Shown here: piece by piece, positions 1 to 7,981 of the stretch
Position numbering within the stretch: position 1 is the stretch's first letter
Layout: every line of letters begins with the position of its first letter
Assembly (NCBI GenBank): GCA_945898515.1
Contig: CAMDIH010000019.1
Location: 1 to 34,184, forward strand
Source of the DNA: Candidatus Neomicrothrix parvicella RN1
Lineage (GTDB): Bacteria; Actinomycetota; Acidimicrobiia; Acidimicrobiales; VFJN01
Direction: 5' to 3'
Length of the DNA: 34,184 bases
Notes under the pieces: model-generated
What the model was told of the DNA's origin: nothing
The model's input: only the letters and a program-made list of their open reading frames with translations
Database searches by the model: none
Program-made: the position numbers and the translations under genes

Positions 1-348
1 AGACACGCCGGCTCAACCATGCTGGCTGGCATCGGATCTATGCCCGACCAACCTCGGAGGTGGTGATCTCGCCCGGGATTGGGGATTTCGTCATTTCCCC
101 CGCAACCCGAACCTGACGCCCCGCTCGTCTTCCCGGCCGTCACCCTGAGCGGCCAGGGGGCTAGTACCTCCGTGGCTCGCCGTACCGAGGAATCCGAAGC
201 GAACCCGGTGCAGGGGTGCGCCTTGGTGAACCACGGCGGCCGCATGAACGGCCAGATACGCACGGCCGAACCCACGGGTTGGACCGTCTTGGCGGTGGCG
301 GCGACCGGCGGCGGCGTCAAGGAGGTGGCGGCGGGGTCTCCGGCCTCC
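1..348. other. Left-edge stretch with no confident gene; open minus frame and hairpins
   Basis: No gene could be assigned here. One minus-strand frame is free of stops from the left edge through an ATG at 243-245, giving at least 81 codons that run off the window. Its translation is rich in Trp, Pro, Gly and Arg and matches no family I know. The plus strand has several possible hairpins: GGCCG/CGGCC at about 238-253, and GGGGA/TCCCC nested in CGGG/CCCG at about 74-110. A partial gene, a structured RNA or plain GC-rich open sequence are all possible. Confidence 0.25.
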
Positions 349-1158
349 TCAGAGAACGAGCCCGATCCCCCAGCACCACGCCGGCCCTACCAACAGCAGC
401 GAGTCGATCCGGCGAAGTGCCGAAGCCGGACCGGCCGCGGTGGGGAGAAGGGCTGATGCCACCAACTGCCCCGCCGGGGCGCCGATGGCCACCAGCGATC
501 CGAAGATCCAGGTAGCGCTGAAACTCAACGTGTAAACCGGCGTGGCCGACAAGACAAAGGTGACCACTACGACCGCCACCAGACCGGCCGCCGGGCCTTC
601 ATAAGGAGTTCTGGCCCCCGAGCCCACCACGTAGTCACCGATCTCGTACGCCGACACCAACACGAGCAGCGCGAGGGCCGAGCCCTGATCGAACCGATCC
701 AGCAACACCATCGACAGCCCCACCAGCCCGGGGAACATCCCGCACTGAATCGTCGATCCAACATCGACGACGGTGGGATGGGGCGACTTCCGATCACCCC
801 CCGCCACCACCCCCGCCGCCACCACGCCGCCCAGCAGGGCAACTCCGGCCCCGCTCGCTCCGAAACAGGCACCCCCGGCCATGGCCCCAGCCATAGCGGC
901 CGCCACTACCTCGTTGGGGCGAGCGCCCTCTCGCCGCCAACAACGGGCGGATTGGGCGGCGGCCACCGCCGCCGCCCCCCCGTACACGGCGGCGGTGGGA
1001 ACGGGTCCAACAACCACCGCCGTCGCCGCCACCAGGAACCAGACAACCCCGAGGCGAACGCGGGGGCCGGCGGTGTCGTAGGGCACGGCGTAACGACGGG
1101 GCGCCCGCCGCGATCGCGGGGCAGCAGCGGCCCGTCGGGCGCGGGCGGGTTTGGCCAT
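349..1158 (-). CDS. CdsA-like (phosphatidate cytidylyltransferase family) membrane protein, degenerate
   Basis: This is a polytopic membrane protein of about 269 residues with a basic N-terminal tail rich in Ala and Arg, followed by several hydrophobic segments. Its C-terminus resembles the CdsA signature region, ending in ALRRIDSLL followed by a last hydrophobic helix. CdsA makes CDP-diacylglycerol from phosphatidate and CTP. Here the usual GD, KR, KD and PGHGG residues before that final DR-x-DS-like element are missing, so ordinary CdsA catalysis is doubtful. I chose the ATG at 1158 because it overlaps the stop of the upstream MoaD-like gene as TGATG, which implies translational coupling; a longer frame extends to 1248 but lies inside that gene. 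The family call is a homology judgement from the C-terminal pattern; a general membrane protein is the alternative. Confidence 0.6.
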   Translation of the reverse strand: MAKPARARRAAAAPRSRRAPRRYAVPYDTAGPRVRLGVVWFLVAATAVVVGPVPTAAVYGGAAAVAAAQSARCWRREGARPNEVVAAAMAGAMAGGACFGASGAGVALLGGVVAAGVVAGGDRKSPHPTVVDVGSTIQCGMFPGLVGLSMVLLDRFDQGSALALLVLVSAYEIGDYVVGSGARTPYEGPAAGLVAVVVVTFVLSATPVYTLSFSATWIFGSLVAIGAPAGQLVASALLPTAAGPASALRRIDSLLLVGPAWCWGIGLVL

Positions 1159-1400
1159 CAGGTCATCCCGCCCGATACCGGTGGTAACACGGCCACCTCG
1201 TCGGCTTCGCCCACCGCATCGCTTTCGGCACATGGCACGCCGTTGCACCAGATCTGGCAGTGGCCCAAGATGGCCGTGAAGGCGTCGCCGTAACGATCTT
1301 GGGCCGCCTCCAACACCGCCCCCACGGTGGCGCCCGGCACCTCGTCGCGACCTGTACCCGCGGCATCGCGGGCGGCGGCAAACAGTCGCAATACCACCAT
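1158..1400 (-). CDS. MoaD/ThiS-family sulfur-carrier protein with two residues after Gly-Gly
   Basis: This 80-residue protein has the ubiquitin-like MoaD/ThiS pattern: a first strand MVVLRLFAAARD, a central hydrophobic part, and a C-terminal DEVAVLPPVSGG. MoaD-type carriers bear sulfur as a thiocarboxylate on a terminal Gly-Gly, for molybdopterin or other sulfur transfer. In this gene Met-Thr follows the Gly-Gly before the stop, so the terminal glycine is not exposed as translated. The ATG at 1400 was chosen because AGGAG lies 9 bases upstream; an in-frame ATG at 1430 would add ten residues. The stop overlaps the start of the CdsA-like gene. No moaE, moeB or JAMM protease gene lies in the window, so the pathway is unassigned. 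Confidence 0.75.
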   Translation of the reverse strand: MVVLRLFAAARDAAGTGRDEVPGATVGAVLEAAQDRYGDAFTAILGHCQIWCNGVPCAESDAVGEADEVAVLPPVSGGMT

Positions 1401-1511
1401 CGCAGACAGCTCCTCGGATCCAGTCTCCATCGCTGATGGTAGCGAGACCACGCGGCGGACAGACCGCTCATCGGGCGCCGGCGAGGGTTGAGGCGGATCG
1501 CCGGAGCCTTG

Positions 1512-1517
1512 TACGTT
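1512..1517 (+). promoter_or_regulatory. Predicted -10 element (TACGTT) for a leaderless transcript
   Basis: TACGTT ends 6 bases before the ATG at 1524. A TTGAGG sequence about 17 bases upstream may serve as the -35. There is no Shine-Dalgarno, so transcription probably begins at the start codon. Confidence 0.55.
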
Positions 1518-1523
1518 TCCCCC

Positions 1524-2168
1524 ATGACAGAAGTGCTCCTGGTGCGCCACGGCCAGTCTGAATGGAATGCCGTGGGCCGCTGGCAGGGGCAGGCCGACCC
1601 GCCGCTCACCGATCTTGGACGCCGGCAGGCTGCCCACGCCGTGGCCGGCGTGCGCGAGGCCCAGGTGGGGGCCATCGTGGCGTCCCACCTGCAGCGCGCC
1701 CAGGAAACTGCCGCGATCATCAACCTCGGTCTCAACATCGGGACCGTGGCGACAGAACCCGATCTCTGCGAGCGCGACGCGGGCGAATGGACCGGCCTCA
1801 CCCGAGTGCAGATAGAGCAGGCCTGGCCCGGTTACCTCGACCGGCCCAACCGGGGCCAGGAGGCCAGCCACCCCAACCCAGCACCCCCTCGTCGACCACC
1901 AATGTGGGAATCGGATCAGGCGCTCCTCCAGCGAGTAACCAGCGCCCTAGCCAACCTCTACGACCGGGCGCCCGATGACCGGATCCTGGCGATCACCCAC
2001 GGAGGAGTCATCTACGCCATCGAACAGAGACTGAACGGCGGATTCAAGCCAATGGCCAACCTGATGGGCCGCTGGGTCGAGGTTGGCTCGGGTGGGACAC
2101 TGATCGCCCTCGGCAAACGGGTGACCCTCGTCGATCCCGACGAAATCACCATCCCCGCCGGCATCTAA
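1524..2168 (+). CDS. Histidine phosphatase family protein (phosphoglycerate mutase-like)
   Basis: The 214-residue protein begins with the histidine phosphatase signature: LLVRHGQSEWN near residues 4-14 holds the phospho-accepting histidine. The second conserved histidine lies in ITHGGVIYAI near the C-terminus, and a GEWTGLT motif lies between them, as in cofactor-dependent phosphoglycerate mutases and small-molecule phosphatases. Length is normal for a single-domain member. An in-frame codon at 1488 would add 12 residues, but the ATG at 1524 is preferred because the family motif starts right after it and a -10 element sits 6 bases upstream. The substrate cannot be told from sequence; actinobacterial relatives include glucosyl-3-phosphoglycerate phosphatase and broad phosphatases. 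It diverges from the MoaD-like gene. Confidence 0.88.
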   Translation: MTEVLLVRHGQSEWNAVGRWQGQADPPLTDLGRRQAAHAVAGVREAQVGAIVASHLQRAQETAAIINLGLNIGTVATEPDLCERDAGEWTGLTRVQIEQAWPGYLDRPNRGQEASHPNPAPPRRPPMWESDQALLQRVTSALANLYDRAPDDRILAITHGGVIYAIEQRLNGGFKPMANLMGRWVEVGSGGTLIALGKRVTLVDPDEITIPAGI

Positions 2169-2200
2169 GGCGATCCCCGCCGGTGTCCTACCCCCGTCGG

Positions 2201-2206
2201 TACTGT
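2201..2206 (+). promoter_or_regulatory. Predicted -10 element (TACTGT) for a leaderless transcript
   Basis: TACTGT ends 7 bases before the GTG start at 2214. No Shine-Dalgarno is visible. The short gap after the phosphatase stop (2168) holds just this element. Confidence 0.45.
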
Positions 2207-2213
2207 CGACGAT

Positions 2214-2789
2214 GTGGATTCCCTGTGGTCGCTCGACGAATGGCCCAAGAGCGAGCCAGTTGGCGGCTCGCCACCCCCCCAGCCCGCACCGCCTCCGGCG
2301 GTGTCGTTGGAGGTGGAGGTGATCCGCTCCACCAAGCGTCGCAAGTCGGTGTCGGCCCGCATTGTGGACGGACGGATCGTGGTGCGCATGCCCCAGTGGA
2401 TGACCAAAGCGCAAGAGATGGAATACGTGGCCTGGATGCGGGAGAAACTGGAGCGCCAGCACACCGCTACCGCGATCGACCTCACCGAGCGAGCCAACCA
2501 ACTCGCTCGCCGTTATCGGCTTCCGACACCCTCTTCGATTCGCTGGGTCACCAACCAACGCAGCCGATGGGGATCGTGCTCACCGACCGCCGGTGAGATC
2601 CGCATCACCGATCGCATCGCCAACTTTCCCGACTGGGTGGTTGATGCGGTCATCGTGCACGAACTCGCTCACCTCGTCGAAGCCAACCACAGCCCCCGTT
2701 TTCACCAGCTCGCCAACCGCCACCCTAAACAGGAGCGAGCCCATGGCTATCTCCTCGCCATGCAGAACCAGCACGAGGATCGTCGCTAG
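2214..2789 (+). CDS. YgjP/DUF45-family zinc metallopeptidase-like protein
   Basis: This 191-residue protein carries the hallmarks of the YgjP-like (DUF45, M48-related) domain: SRWGSCS near residue 120, which precedes the catalytic helix, then the zinc motif HELAHL with the downstream element NHSPRFHQL. The HExxH histidines and glutamate and the later histidine are all present. The first 40 residues are a proline-rich tail of unknown role. The GTG start at 2214 fits a leaderless promoter ending 7 bases upstream. The family is widespread and assumed to be a soluble zinc protease, but physiological substrates are poorly known. It follows the phosphatase gene by 45 bases and converges on tRNA-Lys. 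Confidence 0.87.
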   Translation: MDSLWSLDEWPKSEPVGGSPPPQPAPPPAVSLEVEVIRSTKRRKSVSARIVDGRIVVRMPQWMTKAQEMEYVAWMREKLERQHTATAIDLTERANQLARRYRLPTPSSIRWVTNQRSRWGSCSPTAGEIRITDRIANFPDWVVDAVIVHELAHLVEANHSPRFHQLANRHPKQERAHGYLLAMQNQHEDRR

Positions 2790-2862
2790 CCCGGAGCCCA
2801 CTCGGGAGTGGTCGGCGCAGACCGCCGATGCTCCGCTCCCTTCGTCGGCTCTGGAAACACAG

Positions 2863-2935
2863 TGGGGGTGGAGAGGTTCGAACTCTCGCGCTTCGGATTA
2901 AAAGTCCGCTGCTCTGCCAGCTGAGCTACACCCCC
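2863..2935 (-). tRNA. tRNA-Lys (anticodon TTT)
   Basis: A 73-base cloverleaf on the minus strand has acceptor arms GGGGGTG and CACCCCC with discriminator A, the D-arm GCTCAG...GAGC, anticodon loop CTTTTAA (anticodon TTT) and T-loop TTCGAAC. CCA is not encoded. A GATACT sequence about 10 bases before its 5' end could be its -10 element; no good -35 is evident. Confidence 0.96.
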
Positions 2936-3474
2936 GGGGTTGTCAGTATCATCCGTCGCCAGGCCGGGCGGTCGCCAATGACACGGCGCTGTCCTGCCCC
3001 AGCCGAGCGGGCCAGTAGTCGCTACTGCCGTAATGCGGCACGGCGCGCCTGTCCCAGAACGCCGCGGAGCCGGGCCAGCACCGCAACCGGAACTGGTACT
3101 CCACCGCTGCGTCTGACGGGCAGAGCCGGTCGAGGTGGCCCTGACGGGGCTTCGTCGGGGAGACCGACGGTTCCAGCGCCGAGGAACCGATTCCGATACC
3201 GCAATCGCCGACCCGTTTCCAGATCGGTCCCCACCCCCGGAGCGGACCGGTCCTGGGCTAGATCGACGCCCGTGCGCGCGGCTCCGATGGCGGCGCCGGG
3301 GGGAGTCGCTTCGAGGCGCTCCCAACTCCGACCAGCGCTCCGAGCGCGTTCCGCCTAGACGCTGACCCTGCGGACCCGCCTCCATGATGTTGTGGCCGAT
3401 CCAAAGGCGGGGCGGGACAGACGCTGAAATCTCCCCCCGACAAACGGCGGCTCCCCGGTCGGACAACGGTTCCC
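2936..3474. other. Intergenic stretch, nothing recognised
   Basis: About 540 bases between the tRNA-Lys 5' end and the stop of the F420-type oxidoreductase. Several frames stay open on the minus strand, but their Arg/Pro/Gly-rich translations match no family and one runs through the tRNA. I see no tRNA, strong terminator, repeat or transposon end. It may hold the tRNA promoter and decayed sequence. Confidence 0.5.
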
Positions 3475-4554
3475 TTAGCGGCCCGGATTGGGTTCTCGAC
3501 CCGCAAACCGGTCGGCGGGGCGCACGGCGGCGTAGGCCCGGACCACCGGTTCGAGTTCCGCCGGGGTGGACCCATGCAAAATGACCCCGTCGGCCCCGGC
3601 GGCCAACTGATCGAGTACCCGCGACGCGCAGTGCTCGGCCGAGCCCACCGCGGCGGGGAGCCATTCCGGGGGAATGAGCGTCTGGATGTGGTCGAGTTGA
3701 TCGAGGGTGGCGACGGCGTCGATGGCCCCCGGGACCGACCGCACCACCTCGTCGGCCCGAAAGCGTTCCAGCGGGGCTGGGTCCCAGCCGTTCATGGCCA
3801 CGAGCGCGTCACCGTAGGCCTGAAAGTAGGTGGCCATCCGCCCGGCGATGCCGCGCTGCAGACGCTCGTGGTCGGGCTCGTGAAGCGTGGCGAGAATCGC
3901 CCATACTTTCACCGCCGCCGGATCCCGACCCGCTTCCTGCGCGCCACGGCGCACCTCGGCCACGCAGCGCGCCAGGGCCTCATCGGTGACGAAGGTGTGG
4001 AGAATCACCCCATCGAGCACGCGGCCCGCCCACCGCATCGTCTTGAAGCCGAGGCAGGCGGCCAGCACCGGGATGTCTTCGTCGAATCCCGAGCCCAGCG
4101 ACAACAGCGGATACTTCCCCGCCGGTCCGTCGTGACCAAAAATCGCCTCGCCCTTCCACAGCCGTCGGTAGAGACCAACGTGGTCCTCCATCTGGGCCAT
4201 CGTGATCTTCGGAATGCCCATGATGTCCAGTAGTGGCGCAATGCCCCGCCCGATCCCCAGCGCGAAGCGACCTCGGGTCAGCCGGTGCATGGTGGTGCAA
4301 AAGGCGGCGGTCACGAGGGGGTGCCGCGTGGGCGTGTTAGTGACCCCGGTGGCGATACCAACCTCGTCGCTCACCGCTGCAGCCGCTCCGCACAGCGTCG
4401 CCGCCTCCTTCACGTTGAAGCGTTCCGAGAGGAACACCGAACCAAGGCCGATCGCTTCGGCGGCGCGAACCTCATCGAGGAGCACCCTCGGATCATCGAC
4501 GTGTCCGGCCAGGCCGTAGCAGCCCAACTCCACCATGCGCTCAGGATTCGCCAT
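3475..4554 (-). CDS. LLM-class (luciferase-like) F420-dependent oxidoreductase
   Basis: The 359-residue protein is a bacterial-luciferase-like TIM barrel. Typical elements are the N-terminal GLGSVFLSERF strand/loop, the RHPLVTAAFCTTMHRLTRGRF segment and GIGRG near residues 100-104, followed by a substrate-region segment with LWKGEAIFGHDG. Actinobacterial members of this type usually use coenzyme F420 for hydride transfer, often on lipids or xenobiotics, but the substrate is unknown and FMN use cannot be excluded. Start is the ATG at 4554; another Met lies six codons in. No Shine-Dalgarno stands out. The gene diverges from a P450 across 40 bases, so both may act on related lipophilic substrates. 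Confidence 0.85.
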   Translation of the reverse strand: MANPERMVELGCYGLAGHVDDPRVLLDEVRAAEAIGLGSVFLSERFNVKEAATLCGAAAAVSDEVGIATGVTNTPTRHPLVTAAFCTTMHRLTRGRFALGIGRGIAPLLDIMGIPKITMAQMEDHVGLYRRLWKGEAIFGHDGPAGKYPLLSLGSGFDEDIPVLAACLGFKTMRWAGRVLDGVILHTFVTDEALARCVAEVRRGAQEAGRDPAAVKVWAILATLHEPDHERLQRGIAGRMATYFQAYGDALVAMNGWDPAPLERFRADEVVRSVPGAIDAVATLDQLDHIQTLIPPEWLPAAVGSAEHCASRVLDQLAAGADGVILHGSTPAELEPVVRAYAAVRPADRFAGREPNPGR

Positions 4555-4582
4555 CCCGGGGGTCTAGTCGAAAGAGGGACAC

Positions 4583-4588
4583 TAGGTT
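4583..4588 (+). promoter_or_regulatory. Predicted -10 element (TAGGTT) of the P450 operon
   Basis: TAGGTT ends 6 bases before the ATG at 4595, implying a leaderless transcript. The 40-base divergent gap is shared with the F420-type oxidoreductase gene. Confidence 0.55.
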
Positions 4589-4594
4589 CCAATC

Positions 4595-5800
4595 ATGCCC
4601 GGCGATCATGAACCCCTCACCGATGCGCTCCTCGACCCGGCTACCTACGCCGGCGACCTCCACACCACCCTTCATCGATTGCGCCGTCAATGCCCCCTGG
4701 CCTGGAACGCCACCGCTGGGTTCTGGGCCGTCACGCGCCATGCCGACGTATCGGAAGCGTCCAGTGACCCGAGCCGATTCTGCTCGGGTAAGGGGATTCT
4801 GGTGGAAGAGATCGGGGTGTCCTACGACACTCCCCCCTCCATGATGCATACCGACCCCCCTGAGCACACTCGGTACCGGAAATTGGCTCGACCCGGGTTC
4901 ACCAACACCATGGTGCGGTCGCTGGAGGGCCTCGTGCGGGAACGCACCAGCCGCCTTCTTGACGAGTTGGCCATCAAGGCCGCCGATGGAGCGGTGGTGG
5001 ACGTCACCGCCGAACTGGCTGTGCCGCTCCCGATCCAACTCATCGCCACCCTCCTCGGACTCCCCGCCGGCGACGAAGACCGGCTCTTTCGGTGGTCCGA
5101 GGCCGCCATCCCTGGCGCCACCGACTGGTCCGACGACGAGCGCATGGCGCTCCTCGGCGAGATGACCGTGGAGTTACTAGCCCTGGCCTCCCAACGCCGG
5201 GCGACGCCCCGAGACGACGTCGTGTCCATGCTCGCCACCTACTCCGAAGATGGCGAGGAACTCAGCGACAGCGAACTAGGCATGTTTCTCATCCAGTTGC
5301 TGGTGGCGGGTAACGAAACCACCCGCAACTCCATCTCGGGGGCACTGGTGGCCCTGGCCGATTACCCCGAACAACTCGATCGGCTCGCCGCCGACCCGGC
5401 CCTGCGGCCCAGCGCCGTGGAGGAAGTGCTGCGCTGGACCACCCCGGTGACCTCCTTCCTGCGTACCGCGGTCACCAACAGCAATCTCGGCGGGGTTGAG
5501 ATCACCGCCGGTGATCCCCTCCTGCTGATCTACGCCGCCGCCAACCGGGACGAAGCGGAGTTCGGACCTACTGCGAACACCTTCGATGTAGGTCGCTCGC
5601 CCAATCACCATGTGGCGTTGGGCCACGGCCCGCACTTCTGCCTCGGCGCCGCCCTGGCCCGCCTGGAACTCTCTGTTGTCCTCGAGGGGGTTGTCCAGCG
5701 CTGGCAGCGCCTCACCGTCGCCGGTCCGGTGCGCCGCAGCGGTTCGTCGATCATCTCTGGGATCAAGGCCGCTCCCATGGTGCTGGAGCGACGACGATGA
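4595..5800 (+). CDS. Cytochrome P450
   Basis: This 401-residue soluble bacterial P450 has the full motif set: I-helix AGNETTRNS for oxygen activation, the K-helix ExxR inside VEEVLRW, and the heme-binding loop LGHGPHFCLG with the proximal cysteine about 40 residues from the end. The usual Phe at the start of the heme loop is Leu, a tolerated variation. Length is typical for class I bacterial P450s, which need a separate ferredoxin and reductase; none is adjacent. The stop overlaps the ATG of the following SDR (ATGA), so the two are translationally coupled and may act on the same substrate. Substrate is unknown; fatty acid, sterol or terpenoid hydroxylation are common for actinobacterial relatives. 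Confidence 0.95.
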   Translation: MPGDHEPLTDALLDPATYAGDLHTTLHRLRRQCPLAWNATAGFWAVTRHADVSEASSDPSRFCSGKGILVEEIGVSYDTPPSMMHTDPPEHTRYRKLARPGFTNTMVRSLEGLVRERTSRLLDELAIKAADGAVVDVTAELAVPLPIQLIATLLGLPAGDEDRLFRWSEAAIPGATDWSDDERMALLGEMTVELLALASQRRATPRDDVVSMLATYSEDGEELSDSELGMFLIQLLVAGNETTRNSISGALVALADYPEQLDRLAADPALRPSAVEEVLRWTTPVTSFLRTAVTNSNLGGVEITAGDPLLLIYAAANRDEAEFGPTANTFDVGRSPNHHVALGHGPHFCLGAALARLELSVVLEGVVQRWQRLTVAGPVRRSGSSIISGIKAAPMVLERRR

Positions 5801-6588
5801 GCGGCGAGCACGACCTCCAAGGCCATTGTGCCGTGGTAACCGGCGGGGGTTCGGGCATCGGGGCCGCCACGGTCCGCTGCCTCGCCCAACGAGGGGCGGC
5901 GGTGGCCGTACTCGACCGTGTGATTGATGGCGCCCGAGCCGTGGCCGAGGAGGTGGGCGGCCACGCGTGGGAGGTGAACGTTGCTGATCCGGAGGCCACC
6001 ACCGCCGCCATCGGGGCGGCGGCGGCGGCGATGGGCGGCCTCACCGATGTGGTGGCCAACGCCGGATTCGGATTGAACAAGCCGTTGCACCGCTACTCCG
6101 ACAAGGAATGGCGACTGGTGGTGGGCGTGAATCTCGACGGCACCTTCCACACCATGCGGGCGGCCATTCCCCTGCTACTGGCGGGGGGCGGCGGCAACAT
6201 CGTGACGGTGGCCAGCCTCAATGCCACCCGTCCACTGTCCGGGGAAGCGCCCTACAACGCCGCTAAAGCCGCCGTGGTGAACCTCACCGCCACCGCCGCC
6301 CTGGAGTACGCCCCCACCATCCGGGTGAACTGCGTATCACCGGGGATGATCGCCACTAACCTCACCACCATCATCACCACCGATCCCCACTTCACCGCTC
6401 TCGCCGAGCAGGGCACTCCGTTGGGGCGTATCGGGTCGGCGCAAGAGGTAGCCGATGTGATCGCCTTTCTCTGCTCGCCGGCCGCCGCCTACCTCACCGG
6501 TCAAAACTTGATCGTCGACGGCGGTGCTGGACTCCCAAACCTCCAGGCCGACACCATCGTGCGTGCCGTGCAGGAGCGATATTCTTGA
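5797..6588 (+). CDS. Short-chain dehydrogenase/reductase (SDR)
   Basis: The 263-residue protein is a classical SDR. It has the cofactor motif TGGGSGIG near residues 15-22, the structural element NAGFG, an active-site Ser after strand 5 (VASLNA) and the catalytic YNAAK, plus a C-terminal LTGQNLIVDGG typical of the family. It should oxidise or reduce a hydroxyl/carbonyl group using NAD(H) or NADP(H). Its ATG overlaps the P450 stop by four bases. A P450 followed directly by an SDR suggests hydroxylation followed by alcohol oxidation, although the substrate is not known. The next gene begins 32 bases downstream, so it may be in the same transcript. Confidence 0.93.
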   Translation: MSGEHDLQGHCAVVTGGGSGIGAATVRCLAQRGAAVAVLDRVIDGARAVAEEVGGHAWEVNVADPEATTAAIGAAAAAMGGLTDVVANAGFGLNKPLHRYSDKEWRLVVGVNLDGTFHTMRAAIPLLLAGGGGNIVTVASLNATRPLSGEAPYNAAKAAVVNLTATAALEYAPTIRVNCVSPGMIATNLTTIITTDPHFTALAEQGTPLGRIGSAQEVADVIAFLCSPAAAYLTGQNLIVDGGAGLPNLQADTIVRAVQERYS

Positions 6589-6620
6589 TCGCACTCCACC
6601 CGGACCCGAACCCGACGTAG

Positions 6621-7946
6621 ATGAACGACGTGAGGTCGTCAGACTCGGATCACCGTCGGCCATCCCGACGCCTCGCCGCCCTGGCGGTGGTGGTGGTAGG
6701 GGTATTGACCGTGGGGTTGGTCGTGGTGTTGACCACTAGCGGCGATACGGGCCCTTCACCGCTCGAGGTCGACGCCCAGGGCAACCCCCTGCCCGCCCTC
6801 GTGCCGGGCACTCTCACCCGGGTGAATCCCAGCCCGCCCGTACGTTCGGCATCGCTGCCGGTGGAGGTCACCCCGACAGGCCTCCTGGGCGACGACGAGA
6901 TTGTCACGGTCTCCGCCGCTGGCTTCGTACCGGGAGAACCGGTGGGGGTCGTGCAATGTGTGAACGAATCTGACTCACCCAACCCGAGCAGCAGCCAACG
7001 GGCCTGCAACGTAGCGGGAGTGGCCGTGGTGAACGCCGATGCCGATGGTGTAGCGAGGAGCCCGTACAAGGTCGAGCGTTTTCTCACCACACCCGCCACC
7101 GGCACCATCGACTGCGGCGCGGCGCAGCGACGATGCCTGTTGGGCATCGGCGCCATCGATGACAACCAGCGCTCTGGCTTGGCACCCATCACCTTCGCTG
7201 CCTCCCAGCCCGATCCGGGCGAGCCAAAGGTCCCCACCCTGGTACTCGCTCCCGTTAGCGGAACCACCAACGCGACCGTTCAGCTCAGCGGGGCGCGCTA
7301 CCCACCCAACTCGGTGGTCGGCCTCCAGGTATGCACCACGGGTACTGACCCCTGTTGGGCCGCCGGCTTGACCGGGCTGGCCCGGGCCACCTCGGACCCG
7401 GCCAGCGGAGGGGGCGTTCGCGCAGACGGTGACGGCCGGATTTCGGTCGATATTCCGGCATGGCGATTCCTCCCCGGCCCCCAGGCGGGCACCTACATCG
7501 ACTGCGCAATCAGTAGATGTGTCCTCGTGGCTGACCCCGTCCGGGGCTCCTCACCTCCACCGGCGACCCTGCGCTTCTCCCGAGAGGGCCAACCACCGGT
7601 CCTCCCGGTGATTGAGCTCTACCCCGCTACGGGCGTCACCTTCGGTCAGACAGCGTTGCTGCGCGGTGCGGGGTTCCCGCCCGATGCACTAGTGGACTTT
7701 TCGATCTCTGACCCCGACCCTCCTCGCCCCGATGTTCGAATCGGAGCGGACGTCGCCTTCCCGAGGGTCAATGACGACGGCACCTTTGCCCTTGAGTTCA
7801 CCATCCCCGACCTGAGCGGACTGGCTTGTAGCCGAGGCGGCCCCGCCTGTTTGATCTCGGTGGCAACCTATGGCCCCAAAGATTCGTTCCGGCCGGCGCC
7901 CCCATTCCCGCCGTTGCCGATACCGCTCAGCTTCGCCGACCCCTGA
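6621..7946 (+). CDS. Membrane-anchored protein with three neocarzinostatin-like domains
   Basis: The 441-residue protein has a short basic cytoplasmic tail, one transmembrane segment at about residues 18-38, and an extracytoplasmic part of three Ig-like repeats (about 80-195, 205-320 and 328-441). Repeats 1 and 2 have the spacing of the neocarzinostatin/macromomycin family: a cysteine pair in the first half (C113/C129 in repeat 1; CTTGTDPC in repeat 2) and another in a DC...RC hairpin. Repeat 3 keeps only the ACSRGGPAC-type pair and is the most diverged. The fold is known from enediyne-binding apoproteins, but many actinobacteria encode anchored multidomain versions with no enediyne cluster. 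A surface or binding role is inferred; the ligand is unknown. It follows the SDR by 32 bases. Confidence 0.75.
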   Translation: MNDVRSSDSDHRRPSRRLAALAVVVVGVLTVGLVVVLTTSGDTGPSPLEVDAQGNPLPALVPGTLTRVNPSPPVRSASLPVEVTPTGLLGDDEIVTVSAAGFVPGEPVGVVQCVNESDSPNPSSSQRACNVAGVAVVNADADGVARSPYKVERFLTTPATGTIDCGAAQRRCLLGIGAIDDNQRSGLAPITFAASQPDPGEPKVPTLVLAPVSGTTNATVQLSGARYPPNSVVGLQVCTTGTDPCWAAGLTGLARATSDPASGGGVRADGDGRISVDIPAWRFLPGPQAGTYIDCAISRCVLVADPVRGSSPPPATLRFSREGQPPVLPVIELYPATGVTFGQTALLRGAGFPPDALVDFSISDPDPPRPDVRIGADVAFPRVNDDGTFALEFTIPDLSGLACSRGGPACLISVATYGPKDSFRPAPPFPPLPIPLSFADP

Positions 7947-7981
7947 CCAACGCCACGGGTTCCCGAGGCCGCGTAGGGTGA

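Noticed and set aside
79-456. Plus-strand open frame of 125 codons at the left edge
   Set aside because: It needs a TTG start without a Shine-Dalgarno and overlaps the CdsA-like gene by more than 100 bases; no family match.
2214-2789. The YgjP-type metallopeptidase as the processing protease for the MoaD-like carrier
   Set aside because: It has an HExxH zinc motif, not the JAMM motif of known carrier-trimming proteases, and it is on another transcript.
2786-3664. Long minus-strand open frame of about 290 codons
   Set aside because: It runs through tRNA-Lys and into the end of the F420-type oxidoreductase, and its Arg/Gly/Pro-rich translation matches no family.
4595-7946. Enediyne biosynthesis cluster suggested by P450, SDR and neocarzinostatin-like genes
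   Set aside because: There is no polyketide synthase or other enediyne gene, and multidomain neocarzinostatin-like proteins occur widely without such clusters.
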